Positions 61,913 to 64,000 of a DNA stretch of 64,000 bases are shown here, one piece after another. The notes beneath the pieces are model-generated. The model ran no database searches. It was not told the origin of the DNA and worked only from the letters and a program-made list of their open reading frames with translations. Made by a program: the position numbers and the translations under genes. The DNA comes from Saccharothrix sp. HUAS TT1. GTDB lineage: Bacteria; Actinomycetota; Actinomycetes; Mycobacteriales; Pseudonocardiaceae. The stretch covers positions 4,030,001 through 4,094,000 of the forward strand of contig NZ_CP160453.1 of the NCBI RefSeq assembly GCF_040744945.1, read 5' to 3'. Position 1 is the first letter of the stretch, and each line of letters starts with the position of its first letter.

Positions 61913-63735
61913 ATGTCCTCACACCTGAGCCGACGCGGCTTGCTGCGGGCCGGTGGCTGGACAACCAGAACCGGACCCTGTCCTACCTGCGGTTCGTCGA
62001 CGTGGACCGGTTGCTCTACAACTTCCGGGCCAACCACAGGCTGTCGACCGGAGGTGCGGCGGCACTGGGTGGTTGGGAGGCGCCGAACTTCGAGTTCCGC
62101 ACCCACAGCCAGGGCCACTTCCTGACCGCGTGGGCGCAGGCGTGGGCGGTGCTGGGCGACACCACGTGCCGCGACAAGGCCAACCACATGGTCGCGGAGC
62201 TGGCGAAGTGCCAGGCGAACAAGGCGGCAGCCGGGTTCAACACCGGTTACCTGTCCGGCTTCCCCGAATCCGACTTCACCACCGTGGAGCAGGGCACGCG
62301 CAAGGGCGTGCCGTACTACTGCCTGCACAAGACGCTCGCCGGGCTGCTGGACGTGTGGCGGTTGATCGGCAGCACGCAGGCCCGTGACGTGCTGCTGCGG
62401 TTCGCGGGGTGGGTGGACTGGCGCACCGGCCGGTTGTCCTACAGCCAGATGCAGACCACGCTGCGCACCGAGTTCGGCGGGATGAACGCCGTGCTGACCG
62501 ACCTGTGCCAGCAGACCGGCGACGCGCGGTGGCTCACGGTCGCGCAGCGGTTCGACCACGCGGCCGTGTTCGACCCCCTGGCGGCGACGCGTGAGTACAA
62601 GGCCACCGGTGCCACCCGTTACCGCGACATCGCCGCCAACGCGTGGGCCATGACCGTCAACGCGCACACCTACGTCATCGGCGGCAACAGCCAGGCCGAG
62701 CACTTCCGAGCGCCCAACGCCATCGCGTCGTTCCTCAGGGCGGACACGGCCGAGGCGTGCAACACCTACAACATGCTCAAGCTGACGCGCGAGCTGTGGG
62801 TGCTCAACCCGGACAACGCGGCCTACTTCGACTACTACGAGCAGGCGCTGCTCAACCACCTGATCGGCCAGCAGGACCCGGCCTCCGCGCACGGCCACGT
62901 CTGCTACTTCACCGCGCTCAACCCGGGCGGGCGGCGCGGGCAGGCCGGGCCGGTGGTCGGCGGCGGCAGCTTCAGCACCGACTACGGCACGTTCTGGTGC
63001 TGCCAGGGCACCGGGATCGAGACCAACACCAAGCCGGCGGACTCGATCTACTTCCACAACGGGGCCACGTTGACGGTCAACCTGTTCACGCCGTCGGTGC
63101 TGAACTGGTCGCAGCGGGGGATCACGGTCACCCAGACCACCACCTACCCGGTGAGCGACACGACCACCCTGACCGTCACGGGCAGCGTGGCCGGGTCGTG
63201 GACCATGCGCGTGCGCATCCCTTCCTGGAGCGCCGGCGCGACGATCAGCGTCAACGGCGCCGTGCAGGACATCGCCACCACGCCGGGCAGCTACGCCTCG
63301 CTGACCCGGTCGTGGACCTCCGGCGACCGGGTCGCGGTCCGGCTGCCGATGCGGGTGGTCATGCGCGCCGCCAACGACAACCCGGGCGTCTCGGCGATCA
63401 CGTACGGCCCGATGGTGCTGTCGGGAAACTACGGCAACACCGCGCTGAGCGCGCTGCCGGCGCTGGACCCCGCGTCGATCACCCGCACCAGCACCACGGC
63501 GCTGGCGTTCACCGCCTCCGCCAACGGTTCCGCGGTCGCCCTGGGGCCGTTCTACGACGCGCACAACCACAACTACACCGTCTACTGGAACGTGTCGGGC
63601 AGCGCGGGGTACCGGCTGGTCAACGCCGCCAGCGGCTTGGTGCTGGGCGTGCAGGACATGTCCACCGCCGACGGCGGGCTGGTCGTGCAGTGGGACGACA
63701 ACGGCACCGCCGACCACCTCTGGCGCTTCATCTGA
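61913..63735 (+). pseudogene. GH127 beta-L-arabinofuranosidase-like gene with 5' deletion and frame change
   Basis: ATG 61913 with GGAG upstream begins a Tat signal (MSSHLSRRGLLRAG), but this frame fails after about 15 codons. From about 61951 a different frame carries a normal GH127 body: WLDNQNRTLSYLRFVDVDRL, HSQGHFLTAWAQAW, TFWCCQGTGIETNTKPADS (the CC pair near the zinc/nucleophile region) and VRIPSWSAGATISVNGAV, ending in a short RICIN-like segment (ASGLVLGVQDMSTADGGLVV). Relatives have 40-70 residues between the Tat motif and the LDNQ block; these are absent. So the gene lacks its hydrophobic signal core and N-terminal strand region. Either a deletion or an assembly collapse explains it. 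Two LacI-type sites lie upstream. Confidence 0.8.
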
Positions 63736-63762
63736 CGCGCGCGCCGACGTGGTTGTCACCGT

Positions 63763-63802
63763 GATCCGATTGCGGGAACCTGGACGTTCCCGCAATCGGA
63801 TC
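63763..63802 (+). terminator. terminator after the GH127 gene
   Basis: GATCCGATTGCGGGAAC and GTTCCCGCAATCGGATC form a perfect 17-bp stem with a 6-bp loop, 28 bp after the stop. Confidence 0.85.
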
Positions 63803-63843
63803 GCGGTCCGGGTCGCGGTGGGAGTCGCGGTCCGGGTCGCGGT
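63801..63843 (+). repeat. two direct copies of a 19-bp G/C-rich unit
   Basis: TCGCGGTCCGGGTCGCGGT occurs at 63801-63819 and 63825-63843, a 24-bp period, between the terminator and the next gene. Confidence 0.7.
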
Positions 63844-63858
63844 CGGTGAGGAGGACCC

Positions 63859-64000
63859 GTGAGGTTCCGTTGGTGGCGGCGGCGCGCGGAGCCGCCGGGT
63901 GACGAGGTCTTCCGCGGTCCCGAGGTGACGGTGCGGCAAATGCCGTCGGTGACCGCCGCGCGGCAGGCGGCGGCCGGCGGGTCGCCCGCCGAGATGAACC
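63859..64000 (+). CDS. unknown protein, 3' end outside window
   Basis: GTG 63859 is preceded by GAGGAGG and opens a frame that runs off the right edge. The visible 47 residues are basic at the start (RFRWWRRRAEPP) and continue GDEVFRGPEVTVRQMP. No family can be assigned from this much sequence. There is no signal peptide in the visible part. Confidence 0.55.
   Translation, partial: MRFRWWRRRAEPPGDEVFRGPEVTVRQMPSVTAARQAAAGGSPAEMN

Overview
This is a GC-rich actinomycete chromosome segment. Strong third-position GC, frequent GTG starts, a WhiB-family gene, ECF sigma factor, PucR, SPW-repeat and Wbl-type regulators, and secreted GH43 enzymes with RICIN or AbfB modules all fit the Pseudonocardiaceae (a Saccharothrix, Lentzea or Actinosynnema type of organism). 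The family assignment is an inference from gene content. I recognised no rRNA, tRNA, CRISPR array, insertion sequence or prophage.

Layout. 0-7.1 kb: the 3' end of an OGG-fold gene, then a carotenoid cluster. crtE-crtI-PAP2 run leftward and crtB plus a Rieske protein run rightward from a shared promoter holding a perfect 14-bp inverted repeat. A WhiB3/WhiD-type gene and a CarH/LitR-like MerR gene follow. 7.1-10.5 kb: two secreted GH43 enzymes with RICIN tails behind LacI-type operators. 10.5-16.1 kb: APC permease, an unusual molybdopterin oxidoreductase with a coupled helical protein, and a two-gene membrane/Cys-rich operon. 16.1-21.6 kb: a frameshifted ECF41 sigma gene divergent from a carboxymuconolactone decarboxylase-like gene, then a 1100-residue trypsin-STAND-histidine kinase-receiver fusion. 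21.6-31 kb: regulators, a TetR/FAD monooxygenase pair, two cation/proton antiporters and small membrane proteins. 31-38.4 kb: a large DUF4082 protein, an RND exporter and a secreted SH3-like protein. 38.5-45.8 kb: metH under an S-adenosylhomocysteine riboswitch, and lutABC with its divergent GntR regulator and twin operators. 45.8-49.5 kb: rhamnulokinase and a DoxX/animal-type haem peroxidase pair. 49.6-56.5 kb: a mymA/virS-like group (SDR, AraC, flavin monooxygenase), a STAS protein, another SDR behind a CebR-type box, and a Tat-exported GH71/99-like enzyme. 56.7-64 kb: DUF2243 plus recQ, then an arabinan-degradation group (two GH43-AbfB genes divergent from a damaged GH127 gene).

How the genes work together. 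The 7 kb and 61 kb loci carry the same TGTTAGCGCTAACA-type operator, so they probably form one arabinose-polymer regulon under a LacI repressor encoded elsewhere. The lut, mymA-like, ECF41, rhamnulokinase and metH units each carry a recognisable cis-element next to the gene it should control.

Two genes look damaged: the ECF41 sigma gene (one extra base in a C5/G5 run) and the GH127 gene (5' deletion plus frame change). Either real decay or assembly error could explain these. The most unusual proteins are the trypsin-STAND-kinase fusion, whose receiver lacks its phospho-acceptor, and the molybdopterin enzyme whose three N-terminal iron-sulfur cysteines are replaced by Ser, His and Asp.
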